NCBI RefSeq assembly: GCF_000577895.1
Contig: NZ_HG917868.1
Coordinates: forward strand, 682,001-746,000
Direction: 5' to 3'
Source of the DNA: Clostridium bornimense
GTDB lineage: Bacteria; Bacillota; Clostridia; Clostridiales; Clostridiaceae
Length of the DNA stretch: 64,000 nt
The translations under genes and the position numbers were made by a program. Below are positions 8,842 through 18,566 of the stretch, one piece after another. Numbering within the stretch: the first letter of the stretch is position 1; every line of letters begins with the position of its first letter. The notes beneath the pieces are model-generated. The model worked only from the letters and a program-made list of their open reading frames with translations, did not search any database and was not told where the DNA came from.

Positions 8842-10044
8842 ATGACTATCAATGAACTGCGCGAAAAGCGTAACCAGGCTTGGGAGGCTGCAAAGGCATT
8901 TGTGGAAACCAAGCGCGACAAGGACGGTCTGCTTTCCGATGAGGATGAAAAGACCTATGCACAGATGGAGAAGAAGGTTCAGGACTTCGGTGCTGAAATT
9001 GAGCGTATGGAGGCGATGGCAGCTATGGATGCACAGCTTTCCAAACCTACCTCTACTCCCATCACTGAAAAGCCTATGAACGGCAAGGCTATGGACGGTC
9101 AGAAGGCAAAGACCGGACGTGCTTCTGATGCCTACAAGGACGGTATGCTCAAGGCTCTTCGTACCAACTTCCGACAGGTCAGCAATGTTTTGTCCGAGGG
9201 CATTGATGCTGACGGCGGTTACCTTGTTCCCGAAGAGTACGATTCCCGTTTGATTGAGGCATTGGAGGAAGAGAACATCTTCCGTAAGCTGGGCCACACC
9301 ATCACTACCAGCGGTGAGCGTAAAATCAACATCGCTGCCACTAAGCCTGCGGCTGCGTGGATTGACGAGGGTGAGGAACTCACTTGGGGTGATGCAAAAT
9401 TCGCCCAGATTAATCTGGATGCCCACAAGCTCCATGTTGCCGTTAAGGTAACTGAGGAACTTCTGTATGACAACGCATTCGGTCTTGAGAAGTATATTCT
9501 CCGTCAGTTTGCAAAGGCACTCGCCAATGCGGAAGAGGATGCCTTCCTCAACGGTACCGGCGTGGGTCAGCCTTTGGGTCTGCTTGCTACCGACGGCGGA
9601 GCAGAAATCGGTGTGACTGCTGCATCTGCAACGGATATCACTGCCGATGAACTCATCGACCTTGTGTACTCCCTTAAGCGTCCTTACCGCAAGAATGCCA
9701 AGTTCATCTGCAATGACCAGACTTTGGCTGCCATCCGTAAGCTGACTGACAAGAACGGCCGTTACCTCTGGCAGGATTCCGTACAGGCGGGAGAACCTGG
9801 CAGACTCTTGGGTTATGAGGTGCATACTTCCCCTTATTTCCCTGTTATCACTGCGGGTATGCCTGCCATTGCCTTCGGTGACTACAGCTACTACAACATC
9901 GGTGACCGTGGTACCCGCTCCTTTGCGGAACTCAAGGAACTCTTCGCCGGAAACGGCATGGTCGGCTTTGTTGCCAAGGAGCGTGTGGACGGCAAGTTGG
10001 TACTGCCTGAAGCAGTAAAACTGCTCACTATGGCTACTGCCTAA
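8842..10044 (+). CDS. HK97-family major capsid protein
   Basis: 400 residues. Residues 1-110 are a coiled-coil delta/scaffold domain (INELREKRNQAWEAAKAF, then charged helices). The HK97 fold begins near residue 120 (GGYLVPEEYDSRLIEAL). A candidate maturation cut site lies around residues 100-115, between scaffold and shell. Later landmarks are AFLNGTGVGQPLGLL and FGDYSYYNIGDRG. It self-assembles into the icosahedral head. AATTGGAGG precedes ATG 8842. Confidence 0.96.
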   Translation: MTINELREKRNQAWEAAKAFVETKRDKDGLLSDEDEKTYAQMEKKVQDFGAEIERMEAMAAMDAQLSKPTSTPITEKPMNGKAMDGQKAKTGRASDAYKDGMLKALRTNFRQVSNVLSEGIDADGGYLVPEEYDSRLIEALEEENIFRKLGHTITTSGERKINIAATKPAAAWIDEGEELTWGDAKFAQINLDAHKLHVAVKVTEELLYDNAFGLEKYILRQFAKALANAEEDAFLNGTGVGQPLGLLATDGGAEIGVTAASATDITADELIDLVYSLKRPYRKNAKFICNDQTLAAIRKLTDKNGRYLWQDSVQAGEPGRLLGYEVHTSPYFPVITAGMPAIAFGDYSYYNIGDRGTRSFAELKELFAGNGMVGFVAKERVDGKLVLPEAVKLLTMATA

Positions 10045-10061
10045 GATGGGAGGTGGCAGTG

Positions 10062-10373
10062 ATGAGCGAACTTCTGACGAAGGTTAAGGAAAATCTGATA
10101 CTGGAGCATTCGGTGGATGATGGACTGATTGAAAGGTTCATCACCGCCGCCGTTTCCTATGCGGAAAGCTATCAGCACATCGAGGCAGGATATTATACGG
10201 AAAATGCGATGCCTGCAACCACGGAACAAGCCGTGATTATGTTGGCATCACATTTCTATGAGTCAAGGGACGGTTCTACGGGCGGATTCTTCGCCGACAA
10301 TGTGCAGGCAGGTCAGCAGGTATGGAATACGGTCAACCTTCTTCTCAGGCTCGACCGAGATTGGAAGGTGTGA
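10062..10373 (+). CDS. Head-tail connector (gp6-like)
   Basis: 103 residues, mostly helical, with the pattern LLTKVKENLILEH...IERFITAAVSYAESY typical of the gp6/DUF3168-neighbour adaptor that docks beneath the portal. Position between capsid and head-closure gene agrees. ATG 10062 is preferred over GTG 10053/10059, since GGGAGG lies 8 bases upstream. Confidence 0.8.
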   Translation: MSELLTKVKENLILEHSVDDGLIERFITAAVSYAESYQHIEAGYYTENAMPATTEQAVIMLASHFYESRDGSTGGFFADNVQAGQQVWNTVNLLLRLDRDWKV

Positions 10374-10374
10374 T

Positions 10375-10710
10375 ATGAGTTTTGGAAAAATGAACGGTTT
10401 TGCTGATATCATTATCGCAAAAAAGGTAAAGGACAGCGAGGGTTTCTCTGCTACGGTGGATGAAATCCTCGCATCTGTCCGTGTTTACAGGGAAGGCTGC
10501 CACGGGAGTGAGCGTTGGGCAAACCTTGCTGCATTCTCCGAGGCAACCGACCTGTTCCGCCTCCGTGTCATTCCCGGTCTTGAGATTACCACTGACCACA
10601 TTTTGGTCTGTGAGGACGGACGCTTTGAAATTACGTCCGTGGAAGATGTCAAAGGGCGTGGGATGTATGTGGAGGTGCTTGCGAAAAAGGCGGTGGCGAC
10701 CAGTGGCTAA
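10375..10710 (+). CDS. Phage head closure protein
   Basis: 111 residues, beta-rich (FADIIIAKKVKDSEGFSAT, ILVCEDGRFEITSVEDV), resembling the SPP1 gp16/head-closure fold that seals the portal channel. It starts one base after the connector stop and overlaps the next gene by 8 bases. The assignment rests mainly on gene order, size and the closing ITSVEDVKGRGMYVEV strand pattern. Confidence 0.75.
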   Translation: MSFGKMNGFADIIIAKKVKDSEGFSATVDEILASVRVYREGCHGSERWANLAAFSEATDLFRLRVIPGLEITTDHILVCEDGRFEITSVEDVKGRGMYVEVLAKKAVATSG

Positions 10711-11134
10711 AGTGGATATCAAAATGCCGGAGGACTTTCTGGAGCGTATTTCCAGGCTCGGCTCGGACTTTGACCCTGTTGCACAGAAGGTGCTTGAAGC
10801 CGGAGGCGAGATTGTCCTTGCCAAGGCACAGAGCAATCTTTCTTCTGTGGTAGGCAGCGGCACAAAATATGAATCCCGTTCCACGGGAGAGTTGGAGGGC
10901 GCACTTGGATTGTCTGCCGTAAAGATGGACAGGAACGGCAACCACAACATCAAAGTCGGTTTTGCCGAACCCCGCAGTGACGGTATCAGCAATGCAAAAC
11001 TGGCGAACATCATCGAATACGGCAAACACGGTCAGCCTGCCAAACCTTTTATGAAACCTGCGAAAACAGCATCCCGTGCTGCCTGTATCAGTGCCATGCA
11101 GAATAAATTCGAGGAGGAGGTCAGAAAGCTGTGA
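10703..11134 (+). CDS. HK97 gp10-family tail-completion protein
   Basis: 143 residues. The ending NIIEYGKHGQPAKPFMKPA is the hallmark of the HK97 gp10 family (phi13-like neck/tail completion). The start is GTG 10703, giving MAKVDIKMPEDF, inside the end of the head closure gene. It overlaps the next gene by 4 bases. Confidence 0.85.
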   Translation: MAKVDIKMPEDFLERISRLGSDFDPVAQKVLEAGGEIVLAKAQSNLSSVVGSGTKYESRSTGELEGALGLSAVKMDRNGNHNIKVGFAEPRSDGISNAKLANIIEYGKHGQPAKPFMKPAKTASRAACISAMQNKFEEEVRKL

Positions 11135-11472
11135 GTGTACTGTCAGATATCAATGCAACCCTGGAGCCGTTAGGCATTCCGCTTGAAACGGGTGTCTTTA
11201 AGGACGAGGCTCCGGATAAATATATCGTGGTAGTTCCTATGGCGGACAGCTTTGAACTTCATGCCGACAATACTCCCGAATATGATGTCCAGGAGGCACG
11301 AATTTCTATGTATGCCAAAGGCAGCTACACCAAAGACAAAAATGCAATCGTCCGTGCTTTGCTTGGTGCGGATTTTACCATAACCGACCGCAGATACATC
11401 GGTTATGAAACCGAAACAGGCTACTTCCATTACAACGTGGATGTGGCGAAACACTATGAAATGGAGGAATAA
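11131..11472 (+). CDS. Tail terminator-like protein
   Basis: 113 residues with an alpha/beta pattern of minor tail/tail-terminator proteins: SDINATLEPLGIPLETGVF at the start, a KYIVVVPMAD strand, and a closing GYFHYNVDVAKHYE strand. Its location immediately before the tail tube gene supports this. Start GTG 11131, coupled to the gp10-like gene. Confidence 0.72.
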   Translation: MSVLSDINATLEPLGIPLETGVFKDEAPDKYIVVVPMADSFELHADNTPEYDVQEARISMYAKGSYTKDKNAIVRALLGADFTITDRRYIGYETETGYFHYNVDVAKHYEMEE

Positions 11473-11475
11473 ACA

Positions 11476-12072
11476 ATGGCTACTATCGGTCTTGACAAAC
11501 TGTATTATGCCAAAATCACCGAAGATGATGCCGGGGATGAAACCTACGGCACTCCGGTGAAGTTGGCAAAGGCTATGAACGCCGACCTCTCGGTAGAACT
11601 TGCCGAGGCAACCCTTTATGCAGATGACGGTGCATCGGAAATCGTGAAGGAATTTAAGAACGGTACCCTTTCCCTTGGTGTGGATGACATCGGTGCTTCT
11701 GTGGCATCCGACCTTACGGGTGCGACCATCGATGCCAACGGCGTTGTGGTGTCTGCAAGTGAGGATGGCGGCGAGCCTGTGGCTGTTGGTTTCCGCGCAA
11801 AGAAATCCAACGGCAAATATAAGTATTACTGGCTTTACCGTGTGAAGTTCGGCATCCCTGCTACGAACCTTGCTACCAAGGGTGACAGCATCACTTTCAG
11901 TACACCTACAATCGAGGGTACGATTCTGCGCCGTAACAAAGTGGACGGTCAGAACAAGCATCCTTGGAAGGCAGAGGTTACCGAGGGCGATTCTGCTGTT
12001 GCAGCAGATATCATCACAAACTGGTATCAGGAAGTATATGAGCCTTCCTATGCTACCGAGGCCGCAGAATAA
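11476..12072 (+). CDS. Major tail (tube) protein
   Basis: 198 residues, beta-rich, of the phi13/TP901-1 major tail protein type: IGLDKLYYAKITEDDAG at the start and WLYRVKFGIPATNLATKGDSITF near residue 120. It polymerises around the tape measure to make the tail tube. It starts three bases after the previous gene. Confidence 0.88.
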   Translation: MATIGLDKLYYAKITEDDAGDETYGTPVKLAKAMNADLSVELAEATLYADDGASEIVKEFKNGTLSLGVDDIGASVASDLTGATIDANGVVVSASEDGGEPVAVGFRAKKSNGKYKYYWLYRVKFGIPATNLATKGDSITFSTPTIEGTILRRNKVDGQNKHPWKAEVTEGDSAVAADIITNWYQEVYEPSYATEAAE

Positions 12073-12086
12073 GGAGGATTTGACAC

Positions 12087-12470
12087 ATGGATAAAGAACG
12101 CTCTGCAATTATCAATATCGGCGGTGACGAGTATACTTTGCTCCTCACTACCAAGGCAACAAAGGAAATCGCAGGACGCTACGGCGGTCTTGAGAACCTT
12201 GGCGATAAGCTGATGAAGTCCGAAAACTTCGAGATGGCTATCGGCGAAATCGTGTGGCTGATTACCCTGCTTGCCAATCAGTCCATCCTTGTCCACAATC
12301 TGAAGAACAAGGAAAACAAGAAGGATGTCCTTACAGAGGAGATGGTGGAACTTTTGACCACACCTTTGGATCTGGCTGATTACAAATCTGCCATTACCGA
12401 GGCTTTGTATAAGGGCACCAAGCGAAATGTGGTCAGCGAGGCTGACTCAAAAAACGTGGCGGTCGAGTAA
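12087..12470 (+). CDS. Tail assembly chaperone, short form
   Basis: 127 residues, helical (LLTTKATKEIAGRYGGLENLGDKL), located between the tail tube and tape measure genes as lambda gpG-type chaperones are. The gene ends just after a heptamer A AAA AAC in the correct phase for -1 slippage, so a longer product is expected (next entry). It probably holds the tape measure soluble during tail assembly. GGAGG precedes ATG 12087. Confidence 0.82.
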   Translation: MDKERSAIINIGGDEYTLLLTTKATKEIAGRYGGLENLGDKLMKSENFEMAIGEIVWLITLLANQSILVHNLKNKENKKDVLTEEMVELLTTPLDLADYKSAITEALYKGTKRNVVSEADSKNVAVE

Positions 12471-12658
12471 GTGACGATGAGTTATTTACTCGACTTTTAT
12501 ATTACGGCATCGCACATCTTCATCTGACACAGGATGAGGTGTGGCTGATGCCGTTTGGTCTGCTCCTGGATTTATGGGAATGCCATAAACAGTATAACGG
12601 GCTTGCGAAGCCTGCGAGGGAATATTTCATTGATGACATTATTCCTGCCGGAATCTGA
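12087..12658 (+). CDS. Tail assembly chaperone, -1 frameshift product
   Basis: Inferred join of 12087-12455 and 12455-12658, about 190 residues. After slippage the frame continues RGGRVSDDELFTRLLYYG and ends FIDDIIPAGI with TGA 12656. The extension contains a helix-rich tail (DEVWLMPFGLLLDLWECH) and has no good start codon of its own near its beginning. This matches the gpG/gpGT arrangement of siphophage chaperones. Confidence 0.78.
12449..12455 (+). other. Programmed -1 frameshift slippery site
   Basis: A AAA AAC, read in zero frame as TCA AAA AAC. tRNAs on AAA and AAC can re-pair one base back. It lies 13 bases before the zero-frame stop at 12468. Confidence 0.75.
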
Positions 12659-12676
12659 TGAAGGAGGTGGTTTGAA

Positions 12677-15232
12677 GTGGCAGATGATTTTGGCTTAAAA
12701 ATCGGTCTTGAGGGCGAGAAAGAATTCAAGAAGGCACTGTCAGAAATCAATCAGTCCTTCAAGGTTCTGGGGTCGGAGATGAAGGTTGTTACTTCACAGT
12801 TCGACAAAAACGATAATTCCGTGCAGGCACTGACCACAAGGAATCAGGTGCTGAATAAGGAAATCGAGGCACAGAAACAGAAAATCGAAACCCTTCGTTC
12901 TGCCCTTGCCAATGCCTCCGAGTCCTTCGGAGAAAATGACCGCAGGACACAGCAGTGGCAGATTCAGCTTAATAACGCTACGGCGGCGCTCAATGATATG
13001 GAGCGTGAACTCGACCGTAACAATGCGGCGCTTGATGATGCCGAGCGTGAAATGGATGACGTTGCTGACAGTGCCGATGATATGAGCGAAGAACTGGACG
13101 ATGCCGGAGATTCTGCTGAAAAGAACAAGGGCAAATTTGAAAGCCTCGGTTCTGTCTTAAAGGGTGTCGGTGTGGCAATGGGAGCGGTGGTTACGGCTGC
13201 CGCTGCCGCCGCAGTTTCCCTTGGCAAGGCAGTAGTTGAATCCTACGCAGAATATGAGCAGTTGGTCGGCGGTGTCGATACGCTGTTTAGGGATTCCTCT
13301 GCTACACTGCAGGAATATGCAAACAACGCCTATAAGACGGCGGGTATGTCGGCAAACGACTATATGTCCACGGTCACATCTTTTTCTGCCTCCCTTATTT
13401 CTTCCCTCGGAGGAGATACCGAGGCGGCAGTAAAGTATGCGGATATGGCCATTACGGATATGGCGGATAACGCCAATAAGATGGGTACGGATATCGGACT
13501 CATCCAGAACGCATACCAGGGATTTGCCAAGCAGAACTATACAATGCTGGACAACTTGAAACTCGGTTATGGCGGCACCAAGACTGAAATGGAACGTCTG
13601 CTTGCCGATGCACAGGCGATTTCCGGTATTGAGTATGATATCAGTTCCTATGCCGATGTGGTTTCTGCCATCCATGTGATTCAAGAGAGCATGGGTGTGG
13701 CGGGTGCAACGGCAGCAGAGGCGGAACACACCATTGAGGGTTCTTTGAACTCCATGAAGGCTGCCATCGATAACCTTATCGTAGGTTTCGGTAATGCAGA
13801 TGCAGACATTGAAATGCTCTGCAACAATGTGGTGGATGCGTTCCAGGATGTGCTGACCAATATTACCCCTGTCATTGAAAATATCATTGCAGCCTTGCCA
13901 ACGGCACTGAATGCACTGTTAGCAACTGTGGGAGAACTTCTTCCGACACTTTTGGATACGGTAGTTGACCTGTTTTCGCAGGTGCTTAACACCATACTTA
14001 CCATGTTGCCGGAACTCATCCCTGTGGTAATTGATGCACTGATGACCATCGTAAATACGCTGATTGAAAATCTGCCTCTACTGATTGATGCAGCTATTCA
14101 GATAGTGATGTCCTTTGTGCAGGGTATCGGCGAGGCACTCCCTACACTTATTCCCACAGCGGTGCAGGCAGTCATTACCATCGTGCAGAGTTTGATTGAC
14201 AGTCTGCCGATGATTTTGGATGCAGCACTTCAACTTATCATGGGTCTTGCTCAAGGTCTGCTTGATGCCATTCCTGTGCTGATTGAGGCACTGCCGTCCA
14301 TCATACTTGCCATTGTGGACTTTGTGATTGGTGCAATTCCTCAAATCATAGACGTAGGTATTCAGCTTCTGACTTCGTTGGTTTCTGCATTGCCGGAAAT
14401 CATCGTGGCAATCGTGGAGGCTATCCCGCAGATTATTGATGGCATTATCACGGCGGTGCTTGGTTCGATTCCACAGATTATCCAGGCAGGCATTGACCTG
14501 TTGGTAGCACTGATTGAGGCACTGCCTGAAATCATCACAACCATTGTGGCAGCCATTCCGGAAATCATCTCCGGCATCGTCAATGCGGTTATCAACAATA
14601 TTCCTCAGATTGTACAGGCGGGTATCAGTTTGCTGACTTCACTGATTAAGAATCTGCCGACCATTATTGCAACAATCGTGAAGGCTGTGCCACAGATTAT
14701 CACGGGCATTGTGAATGCCTTGAGTAAAGGCGTCTCCCAAATGGCGCAGGTCGGCGTCAACCTTGTCAAAGGCTTGTGGCAGGGCATCCAGTCCCTTGCG
14801 TCTTGGCTCTGGAATAAGGTGTCCGGTTGGATATCTTCCATTTGGGATGGTATCTGTGACTTCTTTGGTATCCATTCGCCTTCGGATGAGATGGCATGGA
14901 TTGGTGAGATGTTGGTGGAAGGCTTGGCAGGTGCTATCAATACCAGTGGTAAGGATGCAGTTGCAGCCGCTGAAAATATGAGTGCAGACATCAATGATGT
15001 GATGCAGAGCCTTGCGGATGATATGACCACGGCACTGCCTACGGATTTCAATGTAAATGGTACGGTCAATCGAAATGACACCGCTTCCGGTATGGGAACG
15101 GGTTACGGTGCGCTGATTACCATTCAGCAGATGATTGTCCGAAGCGAAGAGGACATCCGTAAGATTTCCCAGGAACTTTATAACTTGATTCAGAGTGGCT
15201 CCCGTGCGCAGGGTCACTTCACTACGGCATAA
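12677..15232 (+). CDS. Tail tape measure protein
   Basis: 851 residues. An N-terminal coiled coil (about 20-150, with ALSEINQSFKVLGSEMK and long charged heptads) is followed by a TMP-specific helical domain (SYAEYEQLVGGVDTLF). Residues about 390-700 are a run of hydrophobic repeats with the pattern IPQIIDAGIQLLxSLxEALPEII, and a hydrophobic C-terminal domain follows. It sets tail length and is ejected with the DNA. The start is GTG 12677 with AAGGAGG 7-8 bases upstream. Confidence 0.95.
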   Translation: MADDFGLKIGLEGEKEFKKALSEINQSFKVLGSEMKVVTSQFDKNDNSVQALTTRNQVLNKEIEAQKQKIETLRSALANASESFGENDRRTQQWQIQLNNATAALNDMERELDRNNAALDDAEREMDDVADSADDMSEELDDAGDSAEKNKGKFESLGSVLKGVGVAMGAVVTAAAAAAVSLGKAVVESYAEYEQLVGGVDTLFRDSSATLQEYANNAYKTAGMSANDYMSTVTSFSASLISSLGGDTEAAVKYADMAITDMADNANKMGTDIGLIQNAYQGFAKQNYTMLDNLKLGYGGTKTEMERLLADAQAISGIEYDISSYADVVSAIHVIQESMGVAGATAAEAEHTIEGSLNSMKAAIDNLIVGFGNADADIEMLCNNVVDAFQDVLTNITPVIENIIAALPTALNALLATVGELLPTLLDTVVDLFSQVLNTILTMLPELIPVVIDALMTIVNTLIENLPLLIDAAIQIVMSFVQGIGEALPTLIPTAVQAVITIVQSLIDSLPMILDAALQLIMGLAQGLLDAIPVLIEALPSIILAIVDFVIGAIPQIIDVGIQLLTSLVSALPEIIVAIVEAIPQIIDGIITAVLGSIPQIIQAGIDLLVALIEALPEIITTIVAAIPEIISGIVNAVINNIPQIVQAGISLLTSLIKNLPTIIATIVKAVPQIITGIVNALSKGVSQMAQVGVNLVKGLWQGIQSLASWLWNKVSGWISSIWDGICDFFGIHSPSDEMAWIGEMLVEGLAGAINTSGKDAVAAAENMSADINDVMQSLADDMTTALPTDFNVNGTVNRNDTASGMGTGYGALITIQQMIVRSEEDIRKISQELYNLIQSGSRAQGHFTTA

Positions 15233-15248
15233 AGGAGGGTTTTGACCT

Positions 15249-16025
15249 ATGGGGTTTATTTTTAACGATATTACATCGGCAAGCATGGGCATCAAAGCCC
15301 GTCTGACTTCCTGGCAGGTGTGTGGTAAACTTCGAAACTTTACCACCACCGTGCCTGGTAAATACGGTGTGGCGGATTTCGGAGCAGACTTCGATTACCG
15401 TGAAATAAAGGTGCAGTGCAATGTCTATCCGAAACACAGCTTTACGGCGTTGGTATCTGCCTTGGATGATGTGGCTGCATGGCTTGACCCTGTGCAGGGA
15501 TTGCGTCAGCTTGTGCTTGATGATGTGCCGGATAGATATTTTATGGTGCGTCTGAATGATGCGGTGGACTGCGAAAGGCTCATCCGCTCGGCGGGCAGTT
15601 TTGAATTGAAGTTTTTCTGCCCTGACCCGTTCGGATATGCCATTACAGATGAAACTTTCTCCATTGTGGAAGAAGGAGTTCACACTATTACAAGAACTAT
15701 TGGAAACATTGAGTCACTGCCTGTGTATCGCATTGAGGGTGTGCTTACTGCAGGGGCAAGCAATTATATCAGCATTACCACAAACGGCTCGGAACTGAAA
15801 ATCGTAAACGCTACGCTTTCCGAGGGAGAAACCCTTGTTGTGGATACTGATAAAATGACCGCCTATGTGGTGGATGAAAACGGAGAAACGCTCCGTAACG
15901 GTCTGCCATATTTGCAGGAGTTGAACTTTCCGACACTGGCTGTCGGAGATAACACGGTCACCGTGGAAGTAAGCAATGCCACGCTGACAGAATTACAGAT
16001 TGGTGCCAAGAGCAGATGGAGGTGA
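15249..16025 (+). CDS. Distal tail protein (Dit)
   Basis: 258 residues: a siphophage tail (Sipho_tail) N-terminal domain (VCGKLRNFTTTVPGKYG, YREIKVQCNVYP) and a C-terminal galectin-like beta domain (ASNYISITTNGSELKIVNATL). It forms the hexameric hub joining tube and tip. AAAGGAGG precedes ATG 15249. Confidence 0.88.
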   Translation: MGFIFNDITSASMGIKARLTSWQVCGKLRNFTTTVPGKYGVADFGADFDYREIKVQCNVYPKHSFTALVSALDDVAAWLDPVQGLRQLVLDDVPDRYFMVRLNDAVDCERLIRSAGSFELKFFCPDPFGYAITDETFSIVEEGVHTITRTIGNIESLPVYRIEGVLTAGASNYISITTNGSELKIVNATLSEGETLVVDTDKMTAYVVDENGETLRNGLPYLQELNFPTLAVGDNTVTVEVSNATLTELQIGAKSRWR

Positions 16026-16029
16026 TGGT

Positions 16030-18555
16030 ATGTCTTTGAAAACAATTCTGAATAAACAGACGGATTTCACGGGTGAATTTCCCGCAGAGTATGCTGCCTC
16101 TGGTCTGTGGCGTTTCAACGAGTCTGCACCGGATGAGGATACGGCGCTTGCCGACTCTTCCGGTTATGGACGCAACTTTACTGTTGTAAATTGGAGTGGC
16201 ACAACCGCCAATCTTAGTAAAAGTCCGAAAGGGCGTCAGATTCGCTTTAATATCAATAATCCGACTACGGAGAAAACCCACCTGCAGGTGACTAATGACG
16301 GCACAATTTTTGCAAACCTTGGTGAGCGTATCATCGTGGGCGGTTGGATGTGTCCTACCACTTATTCCGTAGGCAATACATTCTGTCCGATATTCAATAC
16401 CCGTTACGGTCCGGGACAGCCGATTTTCTATCTGTCTCTGTATTCCGGCAAGCCGAGAATTATGCTTTATAATTCCTCCGGCAGTCTTATTTTGGATAAG
16501 ACCGTAACGCCATCTTTCTCTTTGCAGAATGGCAAGTGGTATTTCATTGCCGGAGTTATTGAGCCGTACAACAAGAAGTTCACTTATGTTGTTGGTGACC
16601 GTTCTTCCGGTACGGTATGGAAATCCGAAGTTTTGACAATCGGTGGAGAATTGAACCGTTCCTGCACGGCTGACCTTGTTATCGGTATGCACGCCGACAC
16701 CTATTATTACGCAGGTGGCTTTGATGAATGGTTCCTGGACTGTGATTCGCCGCTTACCGCAGATGATCTGGTGGATTATTTCAACGCCACCATCCTCTGT
16801 AACGGTGCAGACAGTTCTTCGGATGTGGATGCTCTGACCGATGCAAGTGGTGTGACACTAAAGGCAACCGACAGCGTTTATCCCGAAAGCGGTGTGCTTT
16901 ATACCAAGGCGGCAGAGTGCAATCTTTCTGGTACAGGCAGGGTTTCCTATACAAGCGAATACATCGCAGGCACAACGGCAATCGCCTCGGTGGAAACTTC
17001 CACCAGTGATGACCTTGTGGATTGGAGCGATTGGGTTTTAGTCGGAACGGACGGTAAGCTGCAATCTCCAAACAGAAACTATATCCGTTTTAAGGTAACG
17101 CTGACCACTTCGGATACTTCCAAGACACCGAAACTCATCGATATCCGTCTTTATGACATTCCGAAAGCACCTTATGAGAAAATCGGCTATGCCCGTCCTG
17201 TGGTGCTTGATGATAACGGTGCGTGGGAGGCCATTTTGGAGAATGCCTACGATATCATCGTAACGGGCGAAATCAACGGCGAGGACACGCTGACTTTTTC
17301 CATTCCGTTCCGTGACAGCAAACGAAAGTATCTGGAAAACGAAAAGAAAATCCAAATCGTAGATGATGTGTATAAGGTGCGTACCATTACGGATGTGAAG
17401 GACAGCACCGGAAACACGGTAACGCAGGTGTATGCCGAGGCGGAGTTTTATGACCTTACTTTTTCTGTCCGTAAGGAAGAAAAGAAGTTTGATGCGGAAA
17501 TGGCGGATGTGGCTATGGCGTATGCCCTTGCTGATACCGAGTGGAGTGTGGGAACGGTCAATGTGACTTCCAAACGTACCTGGACGAGTTCGGAGAAAAA
17601 CGCACTTTCCATCTTACGCAGCGTTGCCAATCTTCACGGCGGCGACCTTGTTTTTGACTGTCCGAACCGACTGGTGCATCTGCTTACGGTCAACGGCAAA
17701 GACAGCGGTGCCCTGTTTGCCTATAAAAAGAATATGAAAAGCATCGAGCGAGTGGTGGACACCCGCTCCCTTGTAACAAGACTTTATGCGGTCGGTGCCA
17801 ACGGCATGACATTTGCCGATATCAATAATGGAAAGGCGTACCTTGAGGACTTCACATATTCCTCCGAAATCCGTATTAGCACACTGGATTGTTCCTCTTT
17901 TACAAATCCGTATCAGATGAAGGAATACACGGCTATGCGCCTTGCTGAATACTGCAAGCCGACCGTGTCCTATGTGCTGAATGCGATGGATTTGTCTGTT
18001 CTGACAGGCTATGAGCATGAGGCTTGGAATTTAGGCGATTATGTCCGTGTGGAAGATAAGGATTTGGGATTATCGGTCACTACCCGTATTGTGCGCCGAG
18101 AGTACAATCTGCAGGAGCCTTGGAATACAGTATTGGAACTTTCTACTACGCTTAAGAACCTGGGCAGCTCGGTTAGTTCCATTGATACTATTGCTGATGC
18201 ACTGGAAGGCACAGGCATGGTATCAAACAATGATATCCGAGAACTTGTGCCATTCAATCATCTGCGAAATTCCCGTGCAGATGACGGTCTTGCCTATTGG
18301 GTAAGTTCCGGTTTTGAGGCGGATGGAGAAAACGGTGCGTCCGGTACGGCATCCTTTAAGGCAGAAGGTGTTGCCGGAATGACGAAAAGTCTATATCAGA
18401 CCGTGTATCCTTCCAACCGTAGCAGTTATACACTGTCGGCGCAGATTGCATCGGAGGATCTGGAAAAGCTGTCCGATGATGCACAGGTCGGCATTGAAGT
18501 GGTCATTGAATATGAGGACGGCAGCACTGAAACCCGATTCATTGACCTTTACTGA
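16030..18555 (+). CDS. Tail-associated (Tal) protein with N-terminal LamG domain
   Basis: 841 residues. Residues about 20-255 are a LamG/concanavalin-like beta sandwich (SGLWRFNE, DEWFLDCDSPLTADDL), unusual at the N-terminus of a Tal. Residues about 380-720 match the phage minor structural protein/prophage endopeptidase tail family (YDIIVTGEINGEDTLTFSIP, LGDYVRVEDKDLGLS). The last about 110 residues look like the first half of a CBM4/9-type domain (SYTLSAQIASEDLEKL, GIEVVIEYEDGSTETRF) that stops early. It forms the tail tip and probably binds the host wall. The start is ATG 16030 after GGAGG. Confidence 0.85.
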   Translation: MSLKTILNKQTDFTGEFPAEYAASGLWRFNESAPDEDTALADSSGYGRNFTVVNWSGTTANLSKSPKGRQIRFNINNPTTEKTHLQVTNDGTIFANLGERIIVGGWMCPTTYSVGNTFCPIFNTRYGPGQPIFYLSLYSGKPRIMLYNSSGSLILDKTVTPSFSLQNGKWYFIAGVIEPYNKKFTYVVGDRSSGTVWKSEVLTIGGELNRSCTADLVIGMHADTYYYAGGFDEWFLDCDSPLTADDLVDYFNATILCNGADSSSDVDALTDASGVTLKATDSVYPESGVLYTKAAECNLSGTGRVSYTSEYIAGTTAIASVETSTSDDLVDWSDWVLVGTDGKLQSPNRNYIRFKVTLTTSDTSKTPKLIDIRLYDIPKAPYEKIGYARPVVLDDNGAWEAILENAYDIIVTGEINGEDTLTFSIPFRDSKRKYLENEKKIQIVDDVYKVRTITDVKDSTGNTVTQVYAEAEFYDLTFSVRKEEKKFDAEMADVAMAYALADTEWSVGTVNVTSKRTWTSSEKNALSILRSVANLHGGDLVFDCPNRLVHLLTVNGKDSGALFAYKKNMKSIERVVDTRSLVTRLYAVGANGMTFADINNGKAYLEDFTYSSEIRISTLDCSSFTNPYQMKEYTAMRLAEYCKPTVSYVLNAMDLSVLTGYEHEAWNLGDYVRVEDKDLGLSVTTRIVRREYNLQEPWNTVLELSTTLKNLGSSVSSIDTIADALEGTGMVSNNDIRELVPFNHLRNSRADDGLAYWVSSGFEADGENGASGTASFKAEGVAGMTKSLYQTVYPSNRSSYTLSAQIASEDLEKLSDDAQVGIEVVIEYEDGSTETRFIDLY

Positions 18556-18566
18556 TGGAGGTGTTT

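Noticed and set aside
8809-9825. 338-codon minus-strand frame opposite the capsid gene
   Set aside because: Antisense shadow of the HK97 capsid; no ribosome site or family features.
11170-12108. 312-codon minus-strand frame opposite tail genes
   Set aside because: Overlaps three supported co-directional tail genes; composition typical of an antisense shadow.
12477-12658. Separate short gene starting at ATG 12477 after the tail chaperone
   Set aside because: That ATG is in a different frame from the conserved extension; the extension frame is reached only by -1 slippage.
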